Below the pieces are notes generated by a model. That model was given only the letters and a program-made list of their open reading frames with translations, was not told where the DNA came from and did not search any database. Shown here one piece after another: positions 18,822 through 30,200 of a stretch of DNA of 64,000 bases. Numbering within the stretch: the first letter of the stretch is position 1; every line of letters starts with the position of its first letter. The position numbers were made by a program, and so were the translations under genes. This DNA comes from an uncultured Maribacter sp. (lineage in GTDB: Bacteria > Bacteroidota > Bacteroidia > Flavobacteriales > Flavobacteriaceae). The stretch covers positions 434,001-498,000 of the forward strand of contig NZ_CANMRY010000001.1 of the NCBI RefSeq assembly GCF_947500405.1, read 5' to 3'.

Positions 18822-21092
18822 TTACTTTTTTAGTTTAAATTTTGTTTCTAAATACTCTTTTGATGAAGTTCCTAACATTACTGTATAATCACCAGCTTCT
18901 AAAACTTTCTCCATAGTGATTCCTGTAAATTCTAGCATTTTAGGAGTTATTTTAAATGAAATAGTTTTACTCTCTCCAGCATCTAGTTCTATTTTCTCAA
19001 AGTCTTTTAATTCTTTATCTGGACGAGTTACTGAACCTATTTCGTCTTTAATATACATTTGCACCACTTCTTTAGCCTTCATGCTACCATTATTAGTAAC
19101 CTTCACGCTTACTTCAAGTTCCGTATCTGATGTTATTTTATCACTAGAAATTGAAATGTCTGAGTATTTAAAATCCCCATAACTCAACCCATGACCAAAT
19201 GGATACAATGGACCTTGTCCTAAGAATAAGTATTCTTTTTTATAGTTGATTTCCTTCATACTATAATGGTACGGTAATTGACCAATAGATCTTGGTATGG
19301 TTACTGGAGATTTTCCTGATGGTGACACTTCGCCGAATACAATCTTTGCAGTAGATTCGTCTCCAAACTCACTTAAATCCCAAACATCTAAAATAGCATC
19401 AGCCTGTTCTGCGATAGTATTAATGGATAATGTGCGTCTATGTTTTAAAACCACAATTACAGGTTTTCCTAAAGCTTTAATTTTTTCTACTAATTCATCT
19501 TGAGGGCCAACAGGATCAATAGTGGCACGATCTCCTAGAGTACTACTACTAAAATAAGCTTCTTTTGCAGTAAACTCATCACCTCCTAAAAACAAAATAG
19601 ATACGTCTGCAGACCTCGCTTTGCTTACTAAGCTTGCTATGGCTTTTGGATCCCTATCTAAAAGTTCAGGAGCTCCGTCTTTTTGGTTTGTTAGTTGAAA
19701 TCCTTTTTCTGCAACGAATGTTACATTTGAACCTGCAACAGATTCAAACATTTCTTTCGTGTTTTCTTTTAATAAAGGTCCTAATAATGCAACTTTAATA
19801 GATTTATCTTTTGATAGCGGCAAAGCTTTCTCTTCATTTTTCAATAAAATGATAGACTCTAAATCAGATTCTTTTGCTAATTGTAAAGATGATTCAGCTC
19901 TATTTCCTTTTTTAACATCTTCAATATCAATATATGGATTATCAAATAATCCTAAAATAAATTTTGTTCTTAAAACACGTCTAACAGATCTATCGATTAG
20001 CTTTTCTAATTCTGGATTCTTCTTCACCATTTCTGGTAAGTATGAATACGAATCTTCAGCATATAAATCGATATCAATTCCTGCTACTAAGCCCATTTCT
20101 GCAGCAGCTTCAGGGGACTCAGCAACTTTCATAAAATAAAATAAACGGGCAATATCATTAGAATCAGAAACTACATAACCTTCAAATCCCCATTGATCTC
20201 TCAAGACACCTGTTAACAATTCAGGATTACCATGACTTGCAACACCGTTTAAATCACCATGTGAAGCCATTATTCCCAACGTTTTCCCATCTTTTATAGC
20301 AGCTTCAAACGGTGGATAAATTTCATCAATTAAAGTTCTTTCAGAAATTTCTATCGCTGCAAAATTAGAACCACCTAATACTTGGCCATAGCCTGCAAAA
20401 TGTTTTGCAACAGCACCAATATGTGTTCCGTTTCCTAAGCCTTCATAGTTTCCCTGCACACCCTTTACAGCACTAGTAACCATTTTAGTGGTTAAATACG
20501 TATCCTCTCCAAAAGCCTCACTCATACGTCCAAAACGTGGATCTCGAACTACGTCTGCTTCTGGCGAATGGCACATGTGCATCCCTCTTAATCGCGCTTC
20601 TCTACCTACAACATCCCACTGTCGTTGTACCAATTCTGGATTAAAAGATGCTGCTGATGTCATTGGTCGTCCAAATTTTGTACAACCTTTTGCATCTACA
20701 CCATTATAAGATTCTGTTACGAATAATGCTGGAATACCCCAACGATTATTCTCTATGATATACTTTTGAAGTTCGTTATTTAATTTAGCAGCAGCTACAG
20801 CATCAATATGCTCACCTGGGTTTTTAATACCTGCAATACCTAGTTTTAATTTTTCAATAACTTTATCCGAAAGTTTCAAATTGTCATTTTCATCTGATTC
20901 AGCACCAATATTGGCGTGAAAAATTCGCATTTGAGCTACTTTTTCTTCAAGAGAGAGTTTAGACAATAAAGCTTCAACACGCTCATTTATTGACAAAGAT
21001 GCATCCTTATAGTCTTTTGAATCTGAATTATTATCGCACGAATAAAAAAGTATAATAGATAAAACTATAAACAAGCATAGATTTTTTTTCAT
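18822..21092 (-). CDS. GH3 family beta-glycosidase (xylosidase/glucosidase type)
   Basis: 756 residues. The lipoprotein signal ends at YSC (about residue 19). The N-terminal barrel contains VVRDPRFGRMSEAFGED (about 181-197) and the nucleophile D310 in GFEGYVVSDS. An alpha/beta sandwich domain follows (about 400-590), and the protein ends with an Fn3-like domain (about 640-756), the usual three-domain GH3 layout. Substrate specificity is not readable. In ulvan loci GH3 enzymes serve as beta-xylosidases, which would fit the xylose found in ulvan. The gene lies between sulfatase-GH78 (50 bp upstream) and GH105 (6 bp downstream). Confidence 0.92.
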   Translation of the reverse strand: MKKNLCLFIVLSIILFYSCDNNSDSKDYKDASLSINERVEALLSKLSLEEKVAQMRIFHANIGAESDENDNLKLSDKVIEKLKLGIAGIKNPGEHIDAVAAAKLNNELQKYIIENNRWGIPALFVTESYNGVDAKGCTKFGRPMTSAASFNPELVQRQWDVVGREARLRGMHMCHSPEADVVRDPRFGRMSEAFGEDTYLTTKMVTSAVKGVQGNYEGLGNGTHIGAVAKHFAGYGQVLGGSNFAAIEISERTLIDEIYPPFEAAIKDGKTLGIMASHGDLNGVASHGNPELLTGVLRDQWGFEGYVVSDSNDIARLFYFMKVAESPEAAAEMGLVAGIDIDLYAEDSYSYLPEMVKKNPELEKLIDRSVRRVLRTKFILGLFDNPYIDIEDVKKGNRAESSLQLAKESDLESIILLKNEEKALPLSKDKSIKVALLGPLLKENTKEMFESVAGSNVTFVAEKGFQLTNQKDGAPELLDRDPKAIASLVSKARSADVSILFLGGDEFTAKEAYFSSSTLGDRATIDPVGPQDELVEKIKALGKPVIVVLKHRRTLSINTIAEQADAILDVWDLSEFGDESTAKIVFGEVSPSGKSPVTIPRSIGQLPYHYSMKEINYKKEYLFLGQGPLYPFGHGLSYGDFKYSDISISSDKITSDTELEVSVKVTNNGSMKAKEVVQMYIKDEIGSVTRPDKELKDFEKIELDAGESKTISFKITPKMLEFTGITMEKVLEAGDYTVMLGTSSKEYLETKFKLKK

Positions 21093-21142
21093 ATTTTTCT
21101 TTTATTAACAAGAGATTTTTAAACTTTTGTCTTTAATTTTTA

Positions 21143-24100
21143 TTAAAACGAATTTATTTTTAACTGGATAGTATGTTTCCCAGCAGTTAATCTAATGTTA
21201 TCAAAAGAAGATGGAACTTTTTCTCCATTATGAATTAAATCTTTACCATCTAAACCGTTTAATGAAAATTCGGCTACCATATTTCCAGGTATTTCAATTT
21301 CGTAGGTTTGTAGTCTAGCACCATTGTAGGTATATATACCCTTAATTGTACCTCTTACCGTTGGCACCTCAATAGTGCTTGATTTTAACTTGCTTAGTTG
21401 AGGTTTAATAGTTGCTACGCCAAATCCAGGTGTTTTAGGTTTAATTCCCCATAACCCTCTTGGAATTACATTAGCAGGTGCTGCTCCCCAAGCGTGATTC
21501 CAATCTAAATTTACCTTATATTCATAATCCCAAGCTTCTAAGCTAATTGTTGAGCCTACACGAATCATATTGTACCAGCTTCTCTTTTCTTTGCTTGCCA
21601 ATAATCCAAGTGCATAATCTGCTTCTCCTGCATTGTATAATCCATCCATTAAAAATTGTGCCCCATAAACACTACATGCCATTCCCCTAGATTTAACATA
21701 ATCTACAACAGAATTAATATGTTCTTCTGGAACAAGTCCAAATGCTAAAGGCATCATATTGGCATGTAAAGAGGCATGCTCTGTACCAATGCCATCTACG
21801 TAAACGCCACGGTCTTTGTCGAACATTTGTTCATTTACTGCTTTTTTAGCTTTTGCTGCTCTATATTCAAAATCTAAAGCTTCTTGCGTTTTTCCTAACA
21901 ACGTAGCAAACTCAGCCATAATTTTCATATTCTCATAAAAGAATGCATTAATAACTGTACTATAAGGTTTAAACACAAAACCATCGCGCTCTCCTTTTGT
22001 TTTACTTCCTGCAAAATTCTTTGATGGCCAATCTACAATATCCGTTAAAGGCTTTTTATAACCTTTTTCAAACCCGAGCTTATACATAAACTCTTCTGTA
22101 ACTTTTGTAGATGTTATCAACCCATCTTCATTGGAAAGTTCATAAAGCGTTTTATGTTTTAATGGCTCGTAATAGCGTTCTATAAGTTCCGTATTACCAG
22201 TGTACATGTAATCGGCATAAATTAACAGTGCTACATGTTGCTGCCATTCTGTAGGCCATGTTGGATTTTTCATGAAATACTCTATGGTACGTCTAGCCAT
22301 AGCAAACTCTCTATCGGTTGTATAGTGACTTAACTGATTTAAATACGCATCAGCTTCATAAGGAATTCGTTCTCTATCTCCATCTACATACAATCCGTTA
22401 AACGTTGTTGCTTTAATAGAATATTTAGAGAAATCCCAAACTTGATTCAATATATCATTATTACTACTAAAACTACTTGCATTATCATCCCAATAGCTTG
22501 TGTGTCGTAATTGTTGAAAATCTTCCGCTTTTAAAGTTGTTTTAGCTCCCTCAACTTCTGCATATCTAAAAGGTTGTAGTACAGGAAATCCTTCTGGTAA
22601 AGGAATAGCTTTGCTTGGACCTTTCATACGCTTGTCTGGAACTGGGTTAATTTCTATTTGGTATTTTGTTTTTCCTGGTTTAACATCAACCTTAATTTCT
22701 TGATAACGAATATTACTTTTTGCTGGTGGCGTTCTATTTACATTACCACTATCATCCAGCATTTCGCCAATTCTAACCGTTAATGTATGCGGTTCTTTTG
22801 CTTGATATTTAAAATCGATAGTAGCAAAGGCAGCCTTACCAAAATCCATAAAATAAAAATCGTCTCTATTTTCAAATCTAACGGGATTTACTTTGTCTAC
22901 TTGATATTTATTTTCTGTTGAAATAATATAATCATCTGGTTTTCCTGTTGTAAATTTTTGGGCTTCAGAATAATCAACTAGTCTATTTTCTTGTTCCCAA
23001 ATTCTAACTTTCCAATAGTATGTTTTTCCTATTTCTAAAGGATTTCCTCCATATTCAACATCTGTAGATTTTGTAGAAGCAACGCGTCCACTATCCCAAA
23101 CATCTCCATTATTTTGATCTATATTCTTTTTATTTGATGCCACTAAAATTTGGTAAGCGCCTTGAAACTTAGAACCCAGTGGTACAGTCCAACCAAACTC
23201 AGGTTTTAAATCAAAAATTTCAACACCTGTAGAAGGTTCTCTAATTAACTCTACCGTTAAGTCAGTTGGTGCTGCTCTGAATTCATTACTATTTTTCTTT
23301 ATAAGTTCATCAAGTTTAGCTCTTAGCTTATTAGCTGTTTCTCTATATTTTTTCTTACCAATTAGATTTTTAGTTTCTAATGGGTCTTTTTCCAAATCGT
23401 ATAACTCCTCAATAGATTGATCATTAACATACCTGAAATATTTCCATTTTTTTGTACGTACACCTTCACTCGGAGGAATTTCACTAAAATTCCAAATGTG
23501 CTCTATTAAAACAGTATCTCTTGCTATGGTATTGGCTTCATTTTTAACAATAGGCATTAAACTTTTACCTTGCCATGTATCTGGTGCTTCTACCCCAGCT
23601 AAATCAGCAATAGTTTGAGGAACATCTATATTAAGTACCATATCATCAATATCTTGATGTTGGTTTTCTCTTGGATCAAAAATAATTAATGGTACACGGA
23701 TAGAGTTATCATACATTAACCATTTTCCTGCAAACTGGCGTTCTCCTAAAAAATACCCATTATCACCCATTACAATGATTACGGTGTTTTTATCTTGTCC
23801 CTTTTCTTTTAGTTTTTCACGAATTTTCTTGATTTCTAAATCTATCCCAGAAATCATTCTATAATAGCCTTTTAAGCTATGCTGGTATTTTTCTGGAGTA
23901 TCATAACGCCATGTCCAACGTAATCTATTAAAGCCATCTCTTACAATTTTTGGTTGTGCTAAGAAATACTTATCATCACCTAGTGCTGGTTCTGGAATTG
24001 TAGTGCTTTCTAACATTTGGTCCATTTCAGACTGCCAGAAGTATTGTTTTGGAGCACCGTCATGCGCGTGTGGTGCACTAAAACTTAATGATAAACAGAA

Positions 24101-24685
24101 TGGTTTTTCATTGGAAGAGTTTTTATCAATAAAATCTATGGCTTGTTGCCCTGTATATCGTGTAAGGTGCACGGTATCCTTATCTATAGTTTTATAGTAA
24201 TATCCTCTTCTGTCTTTATAACGATTATTTCTATCATAAGATTCATACTCATCAAATTGCTTATCCAAATCATTATAACGCACACCATATTTTCCAAAGA
24301 AACCTGTGTAATACCCATTATCCTTAAGTAGTCTTGGATATGAATTAGCCATATATTCTTCACGAACATTACCAGTTTGAAAATTGTAATTGTGCGCGCG
24401 CTCATGTAGCCCTGTTAAAATACTAGCTCTACTTGCTGCACAAATAGGTGTTGTAACAATAGCGGTATTGAAATAGGTTCCAGATTTAGCTAAATTATCC
24501 ATTTCAGGAGTTTCAACAAATTCGTTGCCAGCATAACCAATGGCATCGAAACGCTGATCGTCTGTTAGAATGAAAATGATGTTTGGTTTTTTATTTTCAA
24601 GACTTTCAATATCTTGAGAATAAATTTTAATAGAGAATAAATTTAAACAAATTAAAAAACAAAGCATTACCCGAACCATAAGCAT
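21143..24685 (-). CDS. Bimodular sulfatase-GH78 alpha-L-rhamnosidase fusion
   Basis: 1180 residues with a signal peptide. Residues about 33-485 form a complete S1 sulfatase: TDDQR metal strand (41-45), CAASR (82-86; C82 as formylglycine) and a [14 protein letters not shown] metal segment. Residues about 495-1180 form a complete GH78 enzyme: Ig-like N-domain, beta domains, and a catalytic toroid with [15 protein letters not shown]772 being the acid candidate. Both modules look intact. From general knowledge, a sulfatase-rhamnosidase fusion of this kind occurs in the Formosa agariphila ulvan PUL. The fusion suggests sequential removal of sulfate and then rhamnose from the same residue. First gene after operator site C, co-transcribed with GH3 and GH105. 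Confidence 0.93.
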   Translation of the reverse strand: MLMVRVMLCFLICLNLFSIKIYSQDIESLENKKPNIIFILTDDQRFDAIGYAGNEFVETPEMDNLAKSGTYFNTAIVTTPICAASRASILTGLHERAHNYNFQTGNVREEYMANSYPRLLKDNGYYTGFFGKYGVRYNDLDKQFDEYESYDRNNRYKDRRGYYYKTIDKDTVHLTRYTGQQAIDFIDKNSSNEKPFCLSLSFSAPHAHDGAPKQYFWQSEMDQMLESTTIPEPALGDDKYFLAQPKIVRDGFNRLRWTWRYDTPEKYQHSLKGYYRMISGIDLEIKKIREKLKEKGQDKNTVIIVMGDNGYFLGERQFAGKWLMYDNSIRVPLIIFDPRENQHQDIDDMVLNIDVPQTIADLAGVEAPDTWQGKSLMPIVKNEANTIARDTVLIEHIWNFSEIPPSEGVRTKKWKYFRYVNDQSIEELYDLEKDPLETKNLIGKKKYRETANKLRAKLDELIKKNSNEFRAAPTDLTVELIREPSTGVEIFDLKPEFGWTVPLGSKFQGAYQILVASNKKNIDQNNGDVWDSGRVASTKSTDVEYGGNPLEIGKTYYWKVRIWEQENRLVDYSEAQKFTTGKPDDYIISTENKYQVDKVNPVRFENRDDFYFMDFGKAAFATIDFKYQAKEPHTLTVRIGEMLDDSGNVNRTPPAKSNIRYQEIKVDVKPGKTKYQIEINPVPDKRMKGPSKAIPLPEGFPVLQPFRYAEVEGAKTTLKAEDFQQLRHTSYWDDNASSFSSNNDILNQVWDFSKYSIKATTFNGLYVDGDRERIPYEADAYLNQLSHYTTDREFAMARRTIEYFMKNPTWPTEWQQHVALLIYADYMYTGNTELIERYYEPLKHKTLYELSNEDGLITSTKVTEEFMYKLGFEKGYKKPLTDIVDWPSKNFAGSKTKGERDGFVFKPYSTVINAFFYENMKIMAEFATLLGKTQEALDFEYRAAKAKKAVNEQMFDKDRGVYVDGIGTEHASLHANMMPLAFGLVPEEHINSVVDYVKSRGMACSVYGAQFLMDGLYNAGEADYALGLLASKEKRSWYNMIRVGSTISLEAWDYEYKVNLDWNHAWGAAPANVIPRGLWGIKPKTPGFGVATIKPQLSKLKSSTIEVPTVRGTIKGIYTYNGARLQTYEIEIPGNMVAEFSLNGLDGKDLIHNGEKVPSSFDNIRLTAGKHTIQLKINSF

Positions 24686-24763
24686 TTAGAATAAAAAATT
24701 ACAACATTATTTAAAAAAGAAAATCATTACCTTAATCCTTAAATATAAGATAATGAAATATAA

Positions 24764-24808
24764 CAAATATATATTTCAAAGTAGCTTATCCTATCCTGTA
24801 TTATCCTG
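24764..24808 (-). promoter_or_regulatory. PUL operator site C plus -7 box, promoter of the sulfatase-GH78/GH3/GH105 operon
   Basis: In gene orientation the operator is CAGGATAATACAGGA (24808-24794). After 22 nt comes TATATTTG (24771-24764), a perfect match to TAnnTTTG. This is the best-formed copy. An extra GGATA follows the operator immediately. The expected leader to the ATG at 24685 is about 70 nt. Confidence 0.7.
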
Positions 24809-24832
24809 AAAAAAATTACTTGAAAAATTCAA

Positions 24833-24874
24833 AAATAAAAAAACCCTTCAATAACAAGAAACTATATTGAAGGG
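24833..24874 (-). terminator. Intrinsic terminator after the susC-susD-fasciclin genes
   Basis: CCCTTCAATA (24844-24853) pairs perfectly with TATTGAAGGG (24865-24874) over an 11-nt loop. On the minus strand the stem is followed by a T-run (A-run at 24833-24843). It sits 40 bp past the fasciclin stop, separating the import genes from the enzyme operon that starts at 24685. Confidence 0.85.
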
Positions 24875-24913
24875 AATAAAAAAACTAACTCAAAAACTAA
24901 CTAACAATTTTTA

Positions 24914-25630
24914 CTAATAAGGTTGATTTCTAACTGGATCATTAATAATATGACCAACACCATTGGAAAAGACATAGTTATGGTTTCGTACATTCTCATT
25001 CCAACCACCAGAAAAAGCTGAGCTTGGTAATGGTGCTCCCCTATCATTTACCTTAATATCCCAATCATCATCTCTTCTATAGGATATTAAACCATCATCC
25101 CCTGGGATAAGTGTTTGATAAACGTAAAAGGTTCCAGATACAGCTAAAGTAGGCACTTGCAAAACATAATCTGTTGTGATATGATATTTAAGTAACGTTC
25201 TTAACTTTTCTAATTTCTCTGGAGTATCAACAAACTCCATAACTTCATCTGGAGATAGGTTTGCCTCTGCATCTTCTCTAGCTGTACCACTAAGTCCTGT
25301 AGCTATTTGAATTACATCACCACCACCAGTAAAAGCGTTATTATTTAACAATAAATAAGTCCTTAATGTATCTGCGGTTTGATTAAAGACATCAATCATA
25401 CCCGCTTTTCTTATGGCTGCCTCCATATACTGAAAATGTTCCCCATCTAAAGTTCCATCTTCATTAACTCCATTTAAAGACTGAATAAATCCCCACGCAG
25501 TTGTATTTTCATACGGATCAGAAAATACAGCCCCACTTTCAAAATTATAGGTATCCTGAACCTCTAAATCACATGATCCTAAAGCTATGCATAGCAGTAA
25601 GACAATTTTTATTTTAACAAATGTTTTCAT
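24914..25630 (-). CDS. Fasciclin (FAS1)-domain lipoprotein, likely surface glycan-binding accessory of SusCD
   Basis: 238 residues. The signal peptide ends in LGSC (about residue 20). The body resembles one FAS1 domain: a helical start (QYMEAAIRKAGMIDVF), then YLLLNNNAF, LRTLLKYHI and a final VGHIIND strand. It directly follows susD (17 bp) and is terminated at 24874, so it completes a three-gene import operon. In many flavobacterial PULs FAS1 lipoproteins take the place of a SusE/F-type surface protein. Binding of the target glycan is inferred only. Confidence 0.82.
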   Translation of the reverse strand: MKTFVKIKIVLLLCIALGSCDLEVQDTYNFESGAVFSDPYENTTAWGFIQSLNGVNEDGTLDGEHFQYMEAAIRKAGMIDVFNQTADTLRTYLLLNNNAFTGGGDVIQIATGLSGTAREDAEANLSPDEVMEFVDTPEKLEKLRTLLKYHITTDYVLQVPTLAVSGTFYVYQTLIPGDDGLISYRRDDDWDIKVNDRGAPLPSSAFSGGWNENVRNHNYVFSNGVGHIINDPVRNQPY

Positions 25631-25647
25631 ATCTACTATTTTTTTAT

Positions 25648-27234
25648 TTAATATCCTGCATTTTGTGATAATAAATCATTTTCTAAAAGGTGATCATTAT
25701 GAATTGGCCACAATAATCGTTCTTGAGTCAATGGCTCTGCAATACCTCTTCCTTGAATAATAGGAGTTAAAGTTTCTATAGCCTTATCATTCCTTACCAA
25801 ATCCCAGTATCTTTTTGCTTCACCGTATAATTCAAAGCGACGCTCATCCAATATAAAATCTAGACGTTCAGCTGGATTTGATCCAAATTCCACAGCATCT
25901 ACTTGAGGCAATTGTCTTGCTGTTCTTATTTCATTTACAAGCTCCAAAGCTCTTACTCCATCAGCATTAAGTTCGTTTTCAATCTCAGCCAATAATAAAA
26001 TCATATCCGCATAACGATAAACAACTACATCTGTTTCATCATCACTAGCAGGATATACTGTATCACCCCATTTCCCAGTTTTAGCTTCTCCTGTAAGTAT
26101 TGAACTTAATCCAGAGAATCCATCTTGTCTAGAAAAAAAGTATCTCCAATCTCCGTAGTTATACCTTTCTTCTGGAATTACTCCACCCATGCCATCATCT
26201 ACAAGAACTGTTCTTGTTGTAGCAGGATTAACACCCGGGTATTTAGTTACCCATTCAGTTGAATCTGTTGGAAACTTTTCAACCCACTTAGCTTCAACGT
26301 CTGGAGACATTAGAAAGGATGGTATTCCACCACGGAATAACTGTGAAATTCCAGATCTGTTTGGATTTCCAGAACCTGCTTCTTCCCCTACCGCATCATA
26401 TCTTATAGAAAAAATTAATTCTGGACCTATTTGCACTTTTCCAAAAGGCTCCTCAACTGTATTACTATTGTAAAATAAAGCTCTCCAAGCCCCTGGTGAT
26501 CTAACTAAACGATGCGTACCTAAATTGATCAAAGATTCTATCGCTTCCTTTGCCTTTGGATAATCATTAACATACATATAAACTTCAGCTTGAAGTGCAT
26601 ATATACTAGATTTAGAAAATCTATAGTTATCCGAAGGAATGGAACTAAGCTCTATAGCTCTAATCATATCCGGAATAACTACATCATTAATTATTGTACT
26701 TGCATCAGTTGCTGGTCTACTAACATCATCCAGACTTTTAACAGGTTCCGTAAATAAAGGAACATTTCCCCAAACTCTTACAGCGTCAAAGTATGATTTT
26801 GCCCTTATAGCTAAAGCCTCTGCAAGGTAGTTTTCATTAAACCCTGCAATTTTAGGGGCATTTAAAATTACCTCATTAGCACGGCTTACGGTACGATACA
26901 AATCCGTCCATCTTGTTGCTCCATTTCCATCCGATATAACATTATTCGCTATTTCATCGTTATTTGCACTGGCTCCTGTTGGTAAATGATTATCGGATCT
27001 AAACTCTCCCCAATGAAAATACTGATCTTTATAAAAAGACTGCATACCATCATATACTGATATCAATGAAGCTAATAAATCATCATTAGTCTCATAAAAT
27101 GATGCTGGTCCAATTTCGCTTATTGGTTCTTCATCTACCAAATCATCACACGACCATGCTCCAAACGAAAGTATTAAAGCACATGTGGCAATCTTAAAGT
27201 TTTTAAAATTTTTATATTTTATATATTTCAACAT
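25648..27234 (-). CDS. susD: SusD-family outer-membrane glycan-binding lipoprotein
   Basis: 528 residues. The signal ends at WSC (about residue 29), followed by the typical early segment EEPISEIGPASFYETNDDLLASL. A TPR-like helical core follows (RAKSYFDAVRVWGNVPLF, LQAEVYMYVNDYPKAKEAI) and the conserved C-terminal block RRFELYGEAKRYWDLVRND. SusD lids the SusC channel and captures oligosaccharides outside the cell. It follows susC by 12 bp. The symbol is given as family name only. Confidence 0.95.
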   Translation of the reverse strand: MLKYIKYKNFKNFKIATCALILSFGAWSCDDLVDEEPISEIGPASFYETNDDLLASLISVYDGMQSFYKDQYFHWGEFRSDNHLPTGASANNDEIANNVISDGNGATRWTDLYRTVSRANEVILNAPKIAGFNENYLAEALAIRAKSYFDAVRVWGNVPLFTEPVKSLDDVSRPATDASTIINDVVIPDMIRAIELSSIPSDNYRFSKSSIYALQAEVYMYVNDYPKAKEAIESLINLGTHRLVRSPGAWRALFYNSNTVEEPFGKVQIGPELIFSIRYDAVGEEAGSGNPNRSGISQLFRGGIPSFLMSPDVEAKWVEKFPTDSTEWVTKYPGVNPATTRTVLVDDGMGGVIPEERYNYGDWRYFFSRQDGFSGLSSILTGEAKTGKWGDTVYPASDDETDVVVYRYADMILLLAEIENELNADGVRALELVNEIRTARQLPQVDAVEFGSNPAERLDFILDERRFELYGEAKRYWDLVRNDKAIETLTPIIQGRGIAEPLTQERLLWPIHNDHLLENDLLSQNAGY

Positions 27235-27246
27235 AGCTCTTTTTTT

Positions 27247-30200
27247 TTAAAATTGAAATTTAATTCCTAAAATAATCTCCCTATCATTAGGATACCTTAG
27301 TTGGTCCATATTAGGTGTCAATGCACTTCCCCTATTACCTAATTCTGGGTTATAACCCTTATAATTAGTCCAAGTCATCAAATTATTTACTGCTAAATTC
27401 ATAGAAGCTCCCTTTATAACAGGTATTTTTTTAATAAGTTTTTCATTAAAAATGTAATTAAGACGAACATATCTCCATTTAATAAAGCTACCATCTGACA
27501 CAAAATAGCTGTTAGGTTTTAAACGATTTTGCGGTACTCTGTCAAGCCTTGGATAAATGGTTTGATCACCTTCTTCAAACCAGGCTCCATAAACACGTTG
27601 CGGCCCTGGGCTTTCTGCTCCAGCTGCAAGATCATTTCTATCTTCGTCCCACCTACTATATATATCTTGATTTAAAGTAAAATCAAACAAAGTACTTAAA
27701 CTTAAGTTCTTATATCTAAAATCATGAGAAAAACCACCATAAGTAGTTGCCAAACCATTACCTAATATTTGCCTATCATCAGCGGTTATATTAAAGTTAC
27801 CATCTAAATCTTCCCAAATAATATCCCCGCCTTGCGGTGTTCTACCATTTACTCTTAATCTATTAACTGCATCTGTATATTCAGCTCCATTTAATGTGTA
27901 ATTTGTAAAATTACCATCTCCATCAAAGTTTGGTGTTAAACGCGTACCATCGTCCGTATAAGCATTAGACTCTGCATATTGATATACTCCTAAGTTTTTG
28001 TAACCAAAAATATTACCAATTGGCTCTCCTTCTCGAATCAAATATCTACCCGCAGGATAAAATTCTGTTCCACCATCTAACTTAGTAACTTCATTTTCAA
28101 GATAACTAATATTAAAGCTACTATTCCAAGTGAAGTTCTTAGAATCTACTATTGTACCAGATATATTAAAATCAACACCTCTATTATCAACTGCTCCAAC
28201 ATTTCTAATAATGCCAGTAAACCCAGACTCTTCCGGTAATGGCGTGGTTGCCAAAAGACCAGTAGTTTTCTTTTCCCAAAAATCTACATTTATGTCTATT
28301 CTGTTTTTTAATAAAGATAAATCAAAACCTAAGTTAATAGATTCTGTTTCTTCCCAAGAAAGTTCAGGATTTCCTATACGAGTGGCTGCAATACCAGAGA
28401 TACCATCATAAGAGAAACCTGGCTCTAATGCACCAGTAAATAAATAGTTACCTATACGTTCGTTACCTATAATACCCCAACTAGCTTTTATTAAAAAGTT
28501 ATTTATAAAATCACTTCCTTTTAAGAAATTTTCATTACTAACTCTCCAACCTAAGGTTGCTGAAGGAAACAAACCATATTCATTTTCATCACCAAATCTT
28601 GAAGAACCATCACGACGAATGGTACCTCCTAATAAGTATTTATCAGCAAAATCATAATTAAATCCAGCAAATAAAGAAAATAAATTATGTCTTTCATTGG
28701 AATTATTATCACCCGTTATTGAACCTGGTGATGCATTATTCAAGGTCTGTACATACGAGTTATTTAGTATTCTTGATCTAAAATCGGTATTTTCTATAAA
28801 GTATTTTTGTATTTGCATACCTCCAAATGCTCCTAAATCATGATTTCCCCATTTATTTTTATAATTAAGAAAGTTTTCTTGCTGAATATCATAGGTCATA
28901 TCTTGAAGTACCCTTGCTTGATCATTACCTGTTTGGATTCTATTAGCAATAAGTCTCGTATCAAACTGATCACGTTTTCTATACCTCCAATTTAATCCCA
29001 ATGTAGACTTAACTGTTAGTTTTGGTAAAATTTGCAATTCCGCATAGTTAAAAAGTTGAATTCGATAATCACGATCGTCCCTTACCTGCAAATTAGCAAA
29101 AGCTAATGGGTTTTTACGCCCTCCAATTGTTGGTGTAAACGAACCATCTGGCTGAAACAAAGGTAAATAAGGTAATCTTTCTACTAAATGAGTAAAAACA
29201 CCCCCCTCTGTTAATCCTGATTTATCTTGATGAGTTAAAGTCATCCTTGTTCCCAATTTTAAATTCTTAGACAAATTGGCATCAATCTTTAATTGCGTAT
29301 TTATTCTTTTGTAATCACTATTAATAACTACACCTTCTTCAAATAAATAACCGGTGTTCCATAAAAATCTAACTTTTTCACTACCGCCACTCATCGAAAA
29401 ATTTGTTTGTGTTCTTACTGCTGGTCTTGTAAGTAATGATTGTAAATCGTAGTCATTTCTTCTAAGTAAACTTAAAGAATCTCTTTCAAAACGTGGCAAA
29501 CTTTCTAAATTACCAGATCTCTTTTTTTCAAGTAAAAATCGTTCTTCAGTATTTACCACAGGTAAATCCCCAACTAAAGAATTCATACCTGTAGTTTGAG
29601 TTAATTCTATCTTTAAATCTCCTGCTTTACCTGATTTGGTTGTAATAATTACAACACCATTGGCTGCCTTAGAACCATAAATAGCCGCAGTAGCACCATC
29701 CTTTAACACTTCTAATGATTCTATATCATTTGGGTCAATGTTATCAATATTATCTAATTGCTGACCATCTACAACATATAAAGGAGATGTTCCACTACCA
29801 AAAGTAGAAACACCACGTATACGTATATCAAAGCCCTGACCTGGACCATTATTACTTAAAATCTGCACCCCTGCCAACTTCCCTTGAACGGCATCAAATG
29901 CTTGAACAGGCGTAGCCTTTACAATTGATTCTGCTTTAACGGAAGCAATTGACCCAAGTACTTTTTTACGCTCTATAGCCGCATAACCTATAACAACAAC
30001 TTCTTCTAAGTTTTCAACATCTTCTTCTAGGGTCACATTAAGACTAGTCTTATTGTCTATAGAAACTTCCTTTGTTTTATAGCCTATGTATGAGAAAACT
30101 AAAGTTTTACTTTTTTCGGATACATTAATTGCAAAAATTCCATCAAAATCTGCGACTGCACCGTTCGTTGTTCCTTTTTCCAGAACAGTAACCCCTGGCA

